42,970 nucleotides of DNA, taken from the NCBI GenBank assembly GCA_027491035.1, contig JAIXWZ010000166.1:1-42970 (forward strand), read 5' to 3'. The notes below the pieces were generated by a model. It saw nothing but the letters and a program-made list of their open reading frames with translations, did no database searches and was not told the DNA's origin. Source of the stretch: Comamonadaceae bacterium (GTDB taxonomy: Bacteria; Pseudomonadota; Gammaproteobacteria; Burkholderiales; Burkholderiaceae_C). Position numbers and translations under genes: made by a program. This document shows, piece after piece, positions 1 to 7,871 of the stretch; the first letter of the stretch is position 1; every line of letters starts with the position of its first letter.

Positions 1-365
1 GCCGATGCGATCGACACGCCGGTGACGGCTGCAAACACGGTATTGGCCGCCACTGTGGCCACGCCCAGGCCGCCGCGCAGCTTGCGCAACAAGACCTCGG
101 CCACGGTGAAGGTGTCTTTGCCGACGTTGGAGATGCTGACCAGCAAGCCCATCAGCACAAACAGGGGAATGGTGGCAAAAATGTAGTCGGCAATGCCGTT
201 GTAAGCGGCCATGTACATCAGTCGCATGGCCATATCGATGTTATCGCGCACCAGCCAGACACCGAAGAATCCGACCGCCAGCAAGGCCACGCCGATGTGT
301 ATGCCCAGCAGCACCAGCAGAATCAGGCCGCCGACCAGCAAGCCGCCCAGTCCGAGTTCGCTCAT
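1..365 (-). CDS. dctM: TRAP transporter large permease DctM (partial)
   Basis: This is the N-terminal ~121 residues of the 12-TM large permease of a TRAP (sodium-driven, binding-protein-dependent) transporter; the rest lies beyond the left edge of the window. The translated part starts MSELGLGGLLVGG, has a hydrophobic first helix, then the family-typical pattern of a second hairpin (IFATIPLFVLMGLLVS) and a glycine-rich loop before VATVAANTVFAAVTGVS, as in other DctM proteins. The start codon overlaps the stop of the small permease gene in an ATGA, so the two should be translationally coupled. It is third in dctP-dctQ-dctM. The substrate is unknown; the nearby molybdenum hydroxylase suggests an aromatic or carboxylate compound, which is inference only. 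Confidence 0.9.
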   Translation of the reverse strand, partial: MSELGLGGLLVGGLILLVLLGIHIGVALLAVGFFGVWLVRDNIDMAMRLMYMAAYNGIADYIFATIPLFVLMGLLVSISNVGKDTFTVAEVLLRKLRGGLGVATVAANTVFAAVTGVSIAS

Positions 366-931
366 GCGCCACCTCCGAGTGGGTCGTCAACCGGCCCGGT
401 CTTGCCGTGCTGGCGCAAGATTCCCGGAATGGTGAGCAAATAGCACAGCGCGGCCGCCGCCGAGCCAGCGATGATCAGACCGCGAAACGGCCAGGCTGGC
501 ACGCTGTAGACGCCCTGCACGCCGTAGAACTCGTTGCTGGCCCACGAGTTGCGAAACTCGGGCCAGGCCATGGCGGCCAGTGCCGCAAACAAAGCCGCGC
601 CCACCAGTGCGTTGAGCACGTCAAGCGCCCTCACCGTGGCGGGCGAGCGTTTACCGATGAGATTGAGCAAAAAGTCACTGCGTGTCATGCGCCCGCTGCA
701 TACCGCGGCGGCCAGTTGCAGGAAAACGATCGATGCGACCGACCGGGCCGAGAACTCGGCCACGCCGGTGATGGGGCTGTTGAGGAAGTCGCGGCCGATC
801 ACGTCGGCGACCACCAAGCACATGATCACGAAGATCCACACCGTGCCAATTGAGGCCAGCGCCTGCGCGGGCAGCTCCAGCGGGTGTCGGGTGGTCGGCG
901 CAGGCGCGTCAAGGTCGGTGTCAGCAGCCAT
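362..931 (-). CDS. dctQ: TRAP transporter small permease DctQ
   Basis: This 189-residue inner-membrane protein is the four-helix small permease that pairs with DctM. Four hydrophobic stretches are visible, around residues 25-45 (ASIGTVWIFVIMCLVVADV), 60-80, 100-120 (LNALVGAALFAALAAMAW) and 145-170. The motif VVADVIGRDFLNSPITGVAEFS in the first half is the usual DctQ signature region (a D/R pair after TM1, then E in helix 2). The first ~20 residues are Asp/Thr/Pro rich and poorly conserved. No strong ribosome binding site precedes the ATG. An intergenic hairpin separates it from dctP, and it overlaps dctM by four bases. Confidence 0.9.
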   Translation of the reverse strand: MAADTDLDAPAPTTRHPLELPAQALASIGTVWIFVIMCLVVADVIGRDFLNSPITGVAEFSARSVASIVFLQLAAAVCSGRMTRSDFLLNLIGKRSPATVRALDVLNALVGAALFAALAAMAWPEFRNSWASNEFYGVQGVYSVPAWPFRGLIIAGSAAAALCYLLTIPGILRQHGKTGPVDDPLGGGA

Positions 932-957
932 GTTGGGTCGGTTTTTCTTGGGTCAAG

Positions 958-992
958 GCCTGCCCACCGTCACCATCACCCGATGGGCAGGC
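958..992 (-). promoter_or_regulatory. Intercistronic hairpin between dctP and dctQ
   Basis: A perfect 9-base inverted repeat (GCCTGCCCA at 958-966 and TGGGCAGGC at 984-992) with a 17-base loop lies in the 87-base gap after the dctP stop. No T-run follows on the minus strand, so it is unlikely to be a full terminator. Hairpins after a binding-protein gene often protect the 3' end of its mRNA and let it be made in excess of the permeases; that role is inferred here. Confidence 0.5.
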
Positions 993-1018
993 TGCGGCAG
1001 GCAGGCCGGGGGGAACGA

Positions 1019-2089
1019 TCAGCGGGCTGCCTTGTCCCAGTCACGCAGTGGCTTGATGCCGCGGCTGCGCAGTTCGTCGAAGTAGGCGCGCAGCACCGAC
1101 TTGCCGGCATCGCCCGTGGTCTGCAGCCACGGGCCAATGATGTCGGGCAGGCCGTTGATCCACTTGGCGCGCTCAGCGGCCGGCAGGTCGGTGATCTGCA
1201 GGCCCGCGGCCTTCATGGTGTCCATTGCGCGTGCGGCCGATGTCGTCACGTGCTTGCCATGGGCCACCGAGGTGGCGCGGCCGGCCTTGACGAAGGCGTC
1301 TTGCACTTCCTTGGGCAGCTTGTCGAAGAAGCTCTTGTTGGCCGCGACGCTGCCGAAGTACATCGCGCCGATGTCAACACGGGTCAGGTGCTTGGCCACC
1401 TCGTGCACGCGCGCCGGTGCGATGCCGCTGGCAAAGCTCAGCGCGCCTTGGGTCACGCCGGTCTGGATGTTGGTGTAGTAGGTGGTCAGCGCGCCTTCCA
1501 CGGGCGTTGCGCCGGTGTCGCGCATCCAGTTGGCCGAAGTGCCCGGTGCATGGATTTTCTTGTTTTGCAGCGCCGCCATATTGGTGACCGGGAAGTTGGC
1601 GTACACGTCGTAGCTGTCGGTGATCAGGCTCGACAGGGGGACCATGTTCTGTGCGGTCCAGCTGGCGCGCAGCGCCGGGTGGCTGGCATTGAGCTTGTCG
1701 AAGATCTCAATCAGCAGCTCGTGGTTGGTGGTGGCAAATGGCGTGAAGTAGGTGACGTTTTGCAGCGGCATGGAGGAGTTCTCCCAGACCGTGCCGACCA
1801 TGCCGACATCGACAATGCCGTCTTTGACGGCAGCGCGCGTTTCGTTGAATTTGTAGAGCGTTCCGCCATAGTTCTCGCGCCAGCGGATCTGGAACTTGCC
1901 ACCGCCTTCCTTGAGCAGCTTGTCCACCTCGGGTTGGAACACCTCTTTCATGGCGTAGGCCCAGATGTTGGCCGTCGGATGGCTCGAGCCAATATTGACG
2001 GTGATGGATTGCTGCGCGGCGGCGCCGCCAACAGCAAATGCGCTGCCAAGCGCGATCAGCCCTGACAGGGCAACTGAGTTGAGCTTCAT
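1019..2089 (-). CDS. dctP: TRAP transporter substrate-binding protein DctP
   Basis: This 356-residue periplasmic receptor captures the substrate for the DctQM permease. It begins with a Sec signal peptide (MKLNSVALSGLIALGSAFAVGGAAAQQ, cleavage near residue 26). Its domain I holds the family pattern of a ligand loop near NIGSSHPTANIWAYAMKEVFQP, then KFNETRAAVKDGIVDVGMVGTVW (residues ~80-100). The usual arginine-containing motif that grips the substrate carboxylate is less obvious than in the second DctP at 32603-33592. The chosen ATG at 2089 has a good AAGGAG at 2095-2100 and starts the signal peptide; an in-frame extension to 2398 is out of keeping with an exported protein. It lies downstream of tetR in the same direction. 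Confidence 0.93.
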   Translation of the reverse strand: MKLNSVALSGLIALGSAFAVGGAAAQQSITVNIGSSHPTANIWAYAMKEVFQPEVDKLLKEGGGKFQIRWRENYGGTLYKFNETRAAVKDGIVDVGMVGTVWENSSMPLQNVTYFTPFATTNHELLIEIFDKLNASHPALRASWTAQNMVPLSSLITDSYDVYANFPVTNMAALQNKKIHAPGTSANWMRDTGATPVEGALTTYYTNIQTGVTQGALSFASGIAPARVHEVAKHLTRVDIGAMYFGSVAANKSFFDKLPKEVQDAFVKAGRATSVAHGKHVTTSAARAMDTMKAAGLQITDLPAAERAKWINGLPDIIGPWLQTTGDAGKSVLRAYFDELRSRGIKPLRDWDKAAR

Positions 2090-2195
2090 GCGATCTCCTT
2101 TTGGGTTGTGTCGGCTGGGGTCAGCCGCGGGCGGGTGAAATTGCAGCCGCGAGGCTGCGCAGGCGGTGAAAAGGTGTGTGTCAATGCCCAGCCGT

Positions 2196-2978
2196 TCATG
2201 CGCGCTTCCTCGCCCGCGGTGTGGCCTGGGTGGCGGGCTGCGTTTGGGCATCGGTGTCAAACAGTGCGCGGCTGGCCAGGAGGTAGCCGCGCACGCGATC
2301 GCGCACCAGCGTGGGGCTGAACCGCTCGGGCGCTGCGTCGCTGGCCACGCCTTGGGCATAAATCCAGCGGCGCATCGGAATGTAGAAGAAGCCGCCATGC
2401 AGCCCCATCAGCAATTCGGTTTCTCGCTCGCTGGGGCGCGCACGGCTGATCACGCCGCGAAAGCGCCGCGTCTCGCGAATCAGCCGGGTGAACAGGCGCT
2501 GGCGCAGCAGTGAGAAGAAGCGGTCGGTGATGGTGTGATCGGTCAGCCCAGAGAACACCAGAATGCGCACAAACTCGCGGGTCAGCGCGGCGTCAACATA
2601 CTCGGCATAAAAGGCGGTCAGTTTGTCCTCTGGCGATCGCGCCGGGTCGTCAAGCAGCGTCTCCCACTCCGGTTGCCAGCGACCCTCGAACACTTCGAGG
2701 TAGACGCGATCAATCAGCGCCTGCTTGGTCGGGAAGTAGTGGTACAGAAGCGCGTGCGTCACGCCGATGCTGCTGGCCAGGTCGCGCAGCTGGCCGTCGA
2801 GCCCCTTGTCGGCAAAAAACTGGATGGCGCCGTCCAGGATCTGCCGCTCCCGCTCCGCCACGCCCAGCCTGCGCCTGAGCCGGGGCGCAGCGCCGACCGC
2901 TCGGGTCGCGCTTTGAGGGCGATCAGGGTTTTTCTGGATGGGCACGCTATTTACCGGGCGGTCAATTTTGCCTACCAT
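2196..2978 (-). CDS. TetR/AcrR family transcriptional regulator
   Basis: This 260-residue regulator has the TetR architecture: an N-terminal helix-turn-helix at about residues 40-85 (RQILDGAIQFFADKGLDG, then LASSIGVTHALLYHYFPTKQALI) and an all-helical ligand-binding C-terminus. A basic, proline-containing extension of about 35 residues precedes the DNA-binding domain, so the protein is longer than the usual ~200. The start at 2978 follows a strong AGGAGG with 6-base spacing. It is divergent from the coxGMSL operon and upstream of the TRAP genes in the same direction, so it most likely represses one or both. Two palindromes at its own start are good candidate operators. The inducer is not known. 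Confidence 0.93.
   Translation of the reverse strand: MVGKIDRPVNSVPIQKNPDRPQSATRAVGAAPRLRRRLGVAERERQILDGAIQFFADKGLDGQLRDLASSIGVTHALLYHYFPTKQALIDRVYLEVFEGRWQPEWETLLDDPARSPEDKLTAFYAEYVDAALTREFVRILVFSGLTDHTITDRFFSLLRQRLFTRLIRETRRFRGVISRARPSERETELLMGLHGGFFYIPMRRWIYAQGVASDAAPERFSPTLVRDRVRGYLLASRALFDTDAQTQPATQATPRARKRA
2950..2965. promoter_or_regulatory. Candidate TetR operator, site 1
   Basis: The 16-base sequence TTTACCGGGCGGTCAA is an imperfect palindrome (TTKACC-N4-GGTMAA, 5 of 6 paired positions in the arms). It lies inside the first codons of tetR. A second copy in inverted orientation lies at 2981-2996; the two copies match at 14 of 16 positions and their centres are 31 bases apart, close to three helical turns. 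This is what a TetR-type dimer pair would occupy. The assignment to the adjacent TetR is inference. Confidence 0.55.
2950..2978 (+). promoter_or_regulatory. Possible promoter of the coxGMSL operon
   Basis: A -35-like TTTACC (2950-2955) and a -10-like TACCAT (2973-2978) are separated by 17 bases, which would place the start of transcription near 2985, about 85 bases before coxG. Each box matches the sigma-70 consensus at four of six positions. The -35 box is part of operator site 1 and the predicted start point falls in site 2, so a bound TetR would block it. Confidence 0.3.
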
Positions 2979-2980
2979 TG

Positions 2981-2996
2981 TTGACCTCCTGGTAAA
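2981..2996. promoter_or_regulatory. Candidate TetR operator, site 2 (covers the tetR ribosome binding site)
   Basis: TTGACCTCCTGGTAAA is the second copy of the 16-base palindrome, inverted with respect to site 1 (14/16 identical). It includes the AGGAGGT ribosome binding site of tetR on the minus strand. Binding here would affect tetR itself as well as the divergent operon, giving autoregulation. Confidence 0.55.
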
Positions 2997-3069
2997 CAAA
3001 AACACCCGTGAAAACCCCAACCCCCCATGCAGTGCTGGCCCGACAGATGCGCGCTGCAGGAAGACATGC

Positions 3070-3774
3070 ATGGAACTGACTGGCGACATCGTCATTGCCG
3101 CTGCCCGTGCGCGGGTGTGGGCAGCCCTCAACGACCCCGAGGTGCTGGCGGCGTGTATTCCCGGTTGTGAGGCCGTCGAAGCGGTGGGCCCGCTCGAGAA
3201 GACTGCCCGCGTCATGATCAAAGTCGGGCCGGTGCGTGCGCGCTTTGCCGGCCGCATCGTGTTGGCCGATGTGATCGAGGCCGAGCGTTGTTCGATGAGC
3301 TTTGAAGGCTCAGGCGGTGCTGCGGGCATGGCGCGCGGCCAGTCTGAGGTCCAGCTGTCGGACGAAAGCGCCCCCGGTGGTGTGCACACCCGGCTGCGCT
3401 ACACGGTGCAGGCATCGGTTGCCGGCCGGCTTGGCCAGGTGGGCGGCCGCATGATCGATGCGGCGGCCAAGCAGATGGCCGACCAGTTCTTCGGTGCATT
3501 TCAGGCGCATTTGGCACCTGTTGACCCTGGCGCGAGCGCGCCGGCCGATCAGGTCAATGCTCTTGCGGCACATGCGCCCCATGCGCCAGACGCGCCTGTG
3601 CAGCAGCCTGCGCCTGCCCAAGCGCCTGCGCAGCCAGCTGCCGCCCAGGCGCCCAGCGCCGCACGCTCGCACAGCGCTGTCGATCAAGCGGCCAGCGAAT
3701 GGCTGCGCATCAAGTGGTTTGCACTCGGTGCCTTGGCCACCGCCTTGGGCGTGTGGATCGGTGCCCGCCTGTGA
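3070..3774 (+). CDS. coxG: CoxG-like SRPBCC protein with C-terminal membrane anchor
   Basis: This 234-residue protein starts with a CoxG/SRPBCC domain (residues 1-150: MELTGDIVIAAARARVWAAL, then the typical NDPEVLAACIPGCE and a C-terminal helix with GRMIDAAAKQMADQFF). An Ala/Pro/Gln-rich linker follows (about 155-205), and one hydrophobic helix ends the chain (WFALGALATALGVWIGARL). In carbon monoxide dehydrogenase systems CoxG anchors the enzyme to the membrane, and the tail here fits that role. The start at 3070 has AGGAAG six bases upstream. It is first in coxG-M-S-L and 33 bases before coxM. Confidence 0.9.
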   Translation: MELTGDIVIAAARARVWAALNDPEVLAACIPGCEAVEAVGPLEKTARVMIKVGPVRARFAGRIVLADVIEAERCSMSFEGSGGAAGMARGQSEVQLSDESAPGGVHTRLRYTVQASVAGRLGQVGGRMIDAAAKQMADQFFGAFQAHLAPVDPGASAPADQVNALAAHAPHAPDAPVQQPAPAQAPAQPAAAQAPSAARSHSAVDQAASEWLRIKWFALGALATALGVWIGARL

Positions 3775-3807
3775 ACGAACCTGCCTTCCCCTTGTGAGGA
3801 GCCCGCA

Positions 3808-4683
3808 TTGAAATCGCCCCCATTCGACTACTGCAAACCCGCCTCGCTCGACGAGGTGTTCTCGCTGCTCGCGCAGCACGGTGACGATGCGCGCATCCTG
3901 GCTGGCGGGCAGACGCTCATGGCCACGCTCAACATGCGTCTGTCGGAGCCGGCGCTGCTGATCGACATCACGGGCTTGGAGGCCCTGCGCGGCATTCGTG
4001 TGCAGGGCGATCGGCTCTATATCGGCGCGCTGGCCACCCACACCGACATCGAAAGCAGCGCAGCGGTGGCGCAGCACGCGCCGCTGCTGGCCCAGGCGGC
4101 GCCGCATATTGCGCACCGCGCCATACGCAACTCGGGCACCTGGGGCGGCTCCATTGCCTACGGTGACCCGGCAGCCGAATGGCCGTGCTGCCTTTGCGCC
4201 CTCGATGGCACGGTGCATCTGCAGGGCGCAGGCGGTGCGCGGCAGGTCAGTGCCACCGACTTTTTTCAGGATCTTTACACCACCGCACTTGAGCCCGGTG
4301 AGATCGTGGTCGGTGCCGACGTGCCGCTGACCAGTACCGCCGACTGGGTGGGCTTTGACGAGCTCGCGCGCCGCCATGGTGACTACGCCGTGGCCGGTTT
4401 GGCCGTGGCCGCGCGCTTTGAGCGCACACGGTTGCAACGCGTCAACCTGAGCTTCCTGGGCATCGGCCCGATACCGCTGCGTGCGCGCCGCACCGAGGCG
4501 CTTCTGGCCGGCAAGACGCTCGATGCCGGCACGATTGAGATCGCGGTGGCCTCGCTCAAGGCCGAGCTGGACCCGCTGCCCGACCTCACGCACCACGCTG
4601 GCACCAAGCGCCACCTGGCCACCGTGCTGGCCCGCCGGCTGCTGCAGGCCGCCCATGCCAGCCGCAGCGCCATCCCGGCCTGA
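3808..4683 (+). CDS. coxM: Molybdenum hydroxylase FAD-binding (medium) subunit
   Basis: This 291-residue subunit carries FAD in a three-subunit molybdenum hydroxylase and passes electrons from the 2Fe-2S subunit to the acceptor. The two FAD signatures of the family are present: ILAGGQTLMATLNMRL near residues 31-46 (AGGQSL motif) and RNSGTWGGSIAYGDPAAEW near 109-127 (the TIGG-type motif, here TWGG). The C-terminal CO-dehydrogenase flavoprotein domain follows from about residue 180. The start is TTG at 3808, supported by GTGAGGAG at 3794-3801 and by alignment to the family N-terminus (PFDYCKPASLDEV). It is followed 36 bases later by the iron-sulfur subunit. Confidence 0.93.
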   Translation: MKSPPFDYCKPASLDEVFSLLAQHGDDARILAGGQTLMATLNMRLSEPALLIDITGLEALRGIRVQGDRLYIGALATHTDIESSAAVAQHAPLLAQAAPHIAHRAIRNSGTWGGSIAYGDPAAEWPCCLCALDGTVHLQGAGGARQVSATDFFQDLYTTALEPGEIVVGADVPLTSTADWVGFDELARRHGDYAVAGLAVAARFERTRLQRVNLSFLGIGPIPLRARRTEALLAGKTLDAGTIEIAVASLKAELDPLPDLTHHAGTKRHLATVLARRLLQAAHASRSAIPA

Positions 4684-4719
4684 ACGCGCCTGAACCCACC
4701 TGAACCGACGGAGACTGTC

Positions 4720-5217
4720 ATGGCACCGCTTCACACCCTTCATGTCGAGGTCAATGGCCAGCCGCAGCAGCGCAGCGTGCAGCCGCGCCAGCATCTGGTG
4801 GACTTCATCCGCAATGATTTGGGCCTCAAAGGTTCGCACCTGGGCTGCGAGCACGGCGTGTGCGGCGCCTGCACCGTCGAGGTCGACGGCCGCATCGTGC
4901 GCGGCTGCCTGACCCTGGCGGTGCAGACCCAGGGCTGCAAGGTGCGCACCATCGAAGGCCTGAGCGACGATGGCGATGTGCGCGATCTGCAAGAGGCTTT
5001 CGTGCGCAACAACGCGCTGCAGTGCGGTTTCTGCACACCGGGCATGGTGATGGCGGCCAAGGAGTTGCTCCAAGCCAAGCCCGATGCCTCGCGCGAGGAA
5101 GTGCGCCAGTGGATGAGTGGCAACTTTTGCCGCTGCACCGGCTACCACGCCATCGTGGATGCGATTTGCGAAACCCTGGCTGAGCGCGCCCGCAAGGGGC
5201 AGAAGGCAAGCGTATGA
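4720..5217 (+). CDS. coxS: Molybdenum hydroxylase [2Fe-2S] (small) subunit
   Basis: This 165-residue subunit carries two 2Fe-2S clusters. The plant-ferredoxin-like N-domain has C43, C48, C51 and C63 (CEHGVCGAC...C), and the helical C-domain has C102/C105 (QCGFCTPG) and C137/C139 (FCRCTGY). All eight cysteines expected for the family are present. It shuttles electrons from the molybdenum site in CoxL to FAD in CoxM. The stop overlaps the coxL start in an ATGA (5214-5217), so translation should be coupled. Confidence 0.96.
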   Translation: MAPLHTLHVEVNGQPQQRSVQPRQHLVDFIRNDLGLKGSHLGCEHGVCGACTVEVDGRIVRGCLTLAVQTQGCKVRTIEGLSDDGDVRDLQEAFVRNNALQCGFCTPGMVMAAKELLQAKPDASREEVRQWMSGNFCRCTGYHAIVDAICETLAERARKGQKASV

Positions 5218-7694
5218 ACACGAGCACCTTGAGCCCCACAGAGCAGGCAATGAACTTGCAGGCAGTCCACGCCGGCCCCCAGGTCGAAGAGCGCCCCGCC
5301 GTCCGCCCCGCTGAGCCGAGCGACAAGCCTCTGCACAACCTGACCGAGGACCCGCGCTACATCGGCAAAAGTGTCGAGCGCCCGAGCGCGCGCAAGCTGG
5401 TGCAGGGTCAAGGCACTTACGTGGACGACATCGAGCTGCCGCGCATGGCCCATGTGGTGTACTGGCGCAGCCCCGTGGCTCACTGCCGCATCAAACGCAT
5501 CGACGCTTCGGCTGCGCGCGCCATGCCCGGCGTGATTTTGGTGGCCGACGGTCACGACATTGCCAAGATCTGCAAGCCCTGGGTGGCGGTGCTGGGCCAT
5601 TTGGCCGGCATGAAGTCGGCGCCGCAGTACCCGCTGGCCTTGGACCGTGCTTGCTGGCAGGGGGAGCCGGTGGTGGCCATCGTTGCCGAGACACGCGAGC
5701 AGGCCGAAGACGCGCTGCAGGTGCTGCAGGTCGATATCGAGGAGCTCGATCCCGTGGTCGACATGGAAACCGCGCTTGACGCATCCACGCCGCTGATTCA
5801 CCCCGAGCTGGGCGACAACCTGTGCTTTGCCCGCAACCTGAACGTGGGCGAGGTGGACGATGCTTTTGCCAAGGCCGACGCAGTGGTCGATACCGTCTTC
5901 GAGTTTGGCCGCCACACTGGGGTCACGCTCGAGCCGCGCAGCCAGATCGCCGAATGGAACTCGGCCGATCAGAAGCTGACCGTCTACCACTCGTTCCAGG
6001 CGCCGCACATGATGCAGGATCTGTACGCGCGCCAGTTCGATCTGCCCGAGTCCAGTGTTCGCGTGATCTGCAAGGAAGTCGGTGGCTCCTTTGGCATCAA
6101 GGTGCATGCCTACCCGGATGACTTTGCCACCGTGGCGCTGTCGATGATGTGCAAGCGTCCGGTCAAGTTTGTGGCCGACCGCATTGAAAGCTTCATCAGC
6201 GACATCCACGCGCGCCACCACCGGGTCAAGGCGCGGATTGCCGCCAGCAAAACGGGCGAGATCCTGGCCTTCGAGATGGACGACCTGACCGGCATCGGCC
6301 CGTACTCGATGTTTCCGCGCACCAGCGCGATCGAGGGCAACCAGGTGGTCAACTTGGTGGGCGGCCCCTACAAGCACAAGAACTACCGGGCCCAGCTCAA
6401 GGTGGTGTTTCAAAACAAGACCCCCACCTGCCAGTACCGCGGCGTGGGCCATCCGATCGCCTGTGCCGTCACCGAGGGCCTGGTCGACCAGGCCGCTCGC
6501 GCCATCGGCATGGACCCGCTGGAGCTGCGCAAGAAAAACGTGATTCCTGATGACGCCTACCCGGCCACTGGAGCCAGCGGCATCAAGCTCGAGGTGCTGT
6601 CGCACGAGGCTTGCCTGCGCAAGATCGAGCACATGATGGACTACCCCAAGCTCAAGGCCGAGATTGAGGCGCTGCGCAAGGTGGGCATTTACCGCGGCAT
6701 TGGCTTTGCCACCCTGATCGAGCTGACCAACCCCAGCGCCGCGTTCTACGGCGTCGGCGGCGCGCGCATCGCCTCGCAAGACGGCTGCACCATGCGCCTG
6801 GACCCGAGTGGGGCCATCAGCGTGAGTGTGAGTGTGGGCGAGCAAGGCCAGGGCAACGACGGCATTTACCGACAAATTGCGGCCGACGCGGTCGGTGTCG
6901 ATCTGGAGAAGGTTCGCTTGGTGCTCAGTGATACCGATGTCACGCCCTACGGCGGCGGCACCTGGGCTTCTCGGGGTGCGGGCGTGGGTGGCGAGGCGGT
7001 GCTGCTGGCCGGCCAGGCGCTGCGTGCCAACATCGTGACGGTCGCTGCGGTCATCCTCAAGCGCCAGGCCGGTGAGCTGGCCATCCGACGCGGCAAGGTG
7101 GTCGATGCCGGATCGATGGAGCCGGTGCTTGACTTGGCCGAGCTCGGCCGCATTGCTTACTTCCGCTCGGACACTTTGCCCAACGACTTCACCCCCGAGC
7201 TGATGGTCACCCGGCACTACGCCCAGCGCGACTACCCCTTCATCTTCACCAATGGTGTCCAGGCCTCTTATGTGGAGCTCGATCCCGACACCGGCTTTGT
7301 CAAGCTGCTCAAGCATTGGGCGGTGGAAGACTGCGGCCGTGTGATCAACCCCAAGCTGGTTGACGAGCAGATTCGCGGTGCGATCGTGCAAGGCATTGGC
7401 GGCGCGATGCTCGAGGAGTGCCTCTACGACGACCGCGGCCTGATGGTCAATGCCAGCATGGCCGACTACCTGGTGCCGATGAGCGGCGAGATGCCCGACA
7501 TCGACGTGGCCCATGTGCAAACCCCCACCCGCAGCTCGCAGCTGGGCGCCAAGGGGGCCGGTGAGGCCGGTACGGCCGGCGCGCCTGCGGCGGTGATGAA
7601 TGCGATCAACGATGCGCTGTCGCCGTTTCAGGCGCAGTGCTGGTCTCAGCCGCTGACGCCGCAGAAGATCCTGCAAGCGCTCGGCAAGGTCTGA
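5214..7694 (+). CDS. Molybdenum hydroxylase catalytic (large) subunit, CoxL-like but not CO dehydrogenase
   Basis: This 826-residue protein is the molybdopterin-cytosine-dinucleotide subunit of a xanthine-oxidase-family hydroxylase. The N-terminal domain begins near residue 45 (IGKSVERPSARKLVQGQGTY). The catalytic glutamate is in KGAGEAGT (E784), and the cofactor-binding segments GEQGQGNDG and GGGTWASRGAG are visible. True aerobic CO dehydrogenases carry AYRCSFR in the active-site loop; here the loop reads QYRGVGH (407-413), so the Cu-binding cysteine is missing and CO oxidation can be excluded. The substrate is probably an aldehyde, aromatic acid or N-heterocycle (inference). The first ~40 residues are an extra, poorly conserved extension. 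No XdhC- or MobA-type maturation gene lies nearby. Confidence 0.93.
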   Translation: MNTSTLSPTEQAMNLQAVHAGPQVEERPAVRPAEPSDKPLHNLTEDPRYIGKSVERPSARKLVQGQGTYVDDIELPRMAHVVYWRSPVAHCRIKRIDASAARAMPGVILVADGHDIAKICKPWVAVLGHLAGMKSAPQYPLALDRACWQGEPVVAIVAETREQAEDALQVLQVDIEELDPVVDMETALDASTPLIHPELGDNLCFARNLNVGEVDDAFAKADAVVDTVFEFGRHTGVTLEPRSQIAEWNSADQKLTVYHSFQAPHMMQDLYARQFDLPESSVRVICKEVGGSFGIKVHAYPDDFATVALSMMCKRPVKFVADRIESFISDIHARHHRVKARIAASKTGEILAFEMDDLTGIGPYSMFPRTSAIEGNQVVNLVGGPYKHKNYRAQLKVVFQNKTPTCQYRGVGHPIACAVTEGLVDQAARAIGMDPLELRKKNVIPDDAYPATGASGIKLEVLSHEACLRKIEHMMDYPKLKAEIEALRKVGIYRGIGFATLIELTNPSAAFYGVGGARIASQDGCTMRLDPSGAISVSVSVGEQGQGNDGIYRQIAADAVGVDLEKVRLVLSDTDVTPYGGGTWASRGAGVGGEAVLLAGQALRANIVTVAAVILKRQAGELAIRRGKVVDAGSMEPVLDLAELGRIAYFRSDTLPNDFTPELMVTRHYAQRDYPFIFTNGVQASYVELDPDTGFVKLLKHWAVEDCGRVINPKLVDEQIRGAIVQGIGGAMLEECLYDDRGLMVNASMADYLVPMSGEMPDIDVAHVQTPTRSSQLGAKGAGEAGTAGAPAAVMNAINDALSPFQAQCWSQPLTPQKILQALGKV

Positions 7695-7798
7695 ATCGGG
7701 CAAGTTGGGGGCAATGACGGGGGCCGCCCGGGAGCGCCGCTTTGCGTGTCTGGGCGCCCGAAAAGTTGAGGGGACTGATCAACTACGGGCCGGCGGCA

Positions 7799-7826
7799 TT
7801 AGGTTTTTCCCTAGGTTCACCATAAT
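7799..7826 (+). promoter_or_regulatory. Possible promoter of the CBS-domain gene
   Basis: A -35-like TTAGGT (7799-7804) and a -10-like CATAAT (7821-7826) are 16 bases apart in the 177-base gap before the CBS-domain gene. The gap also shows a repeated TAGGTT and an AT-rich patch not seen in the surrounding sequence. The call rests on these matches only. Confidence 0.3.
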
Positions 7827-7871
7827 GGGCCGGATTGCCGTTTCTGTATCCCACCCGACTTGGAGCCCAAG

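Noticed and set aside
884..2065. Long open frame on the plus strand opposite the dctP gene
   Set aside because: It is antisense to a well-supported gene, has no ribosome binding site, and its composition is that of a shadow frame in GC-rich DNA.
2143..2158. GCAGCC-GCGA-GGCTGC hairpin between tetR and dctP
   Set aside because: The stem is only six bases, there is no T-run on the minus strand, and in this GC-rich DNA such stems are expected by chance.
3310..5250. Very long minus-strand open frame opposite coxG, coxM and coxS
   Set aside because: The plus-strand proteins carry intact FAD and 2Fe-2S motifs; the antisense translation is Arg/His/Gln rich without domains.
5214..7694. Carbon monoxide dehydrogenase as the function of the coxL-like gene
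   Set aside because: The AYRCSFR loop with the Cu-ligand cysteine is replaced by QYRGVGH.
5142..7703. 853-codon minus-strand open frame opposite the coxL-like gene
   Set aside because: It is a shadow of the molybdenum subunit; no recognisable domain and no start signal.
7754..7785. GTTGA...TCAAC inverted repeat before the CBS gene as a possible FNR site
   Set aside because: The spacing does not fit the TTGAT-N4-ATCAA site of FNR, and half-sites of this length occur by chance.
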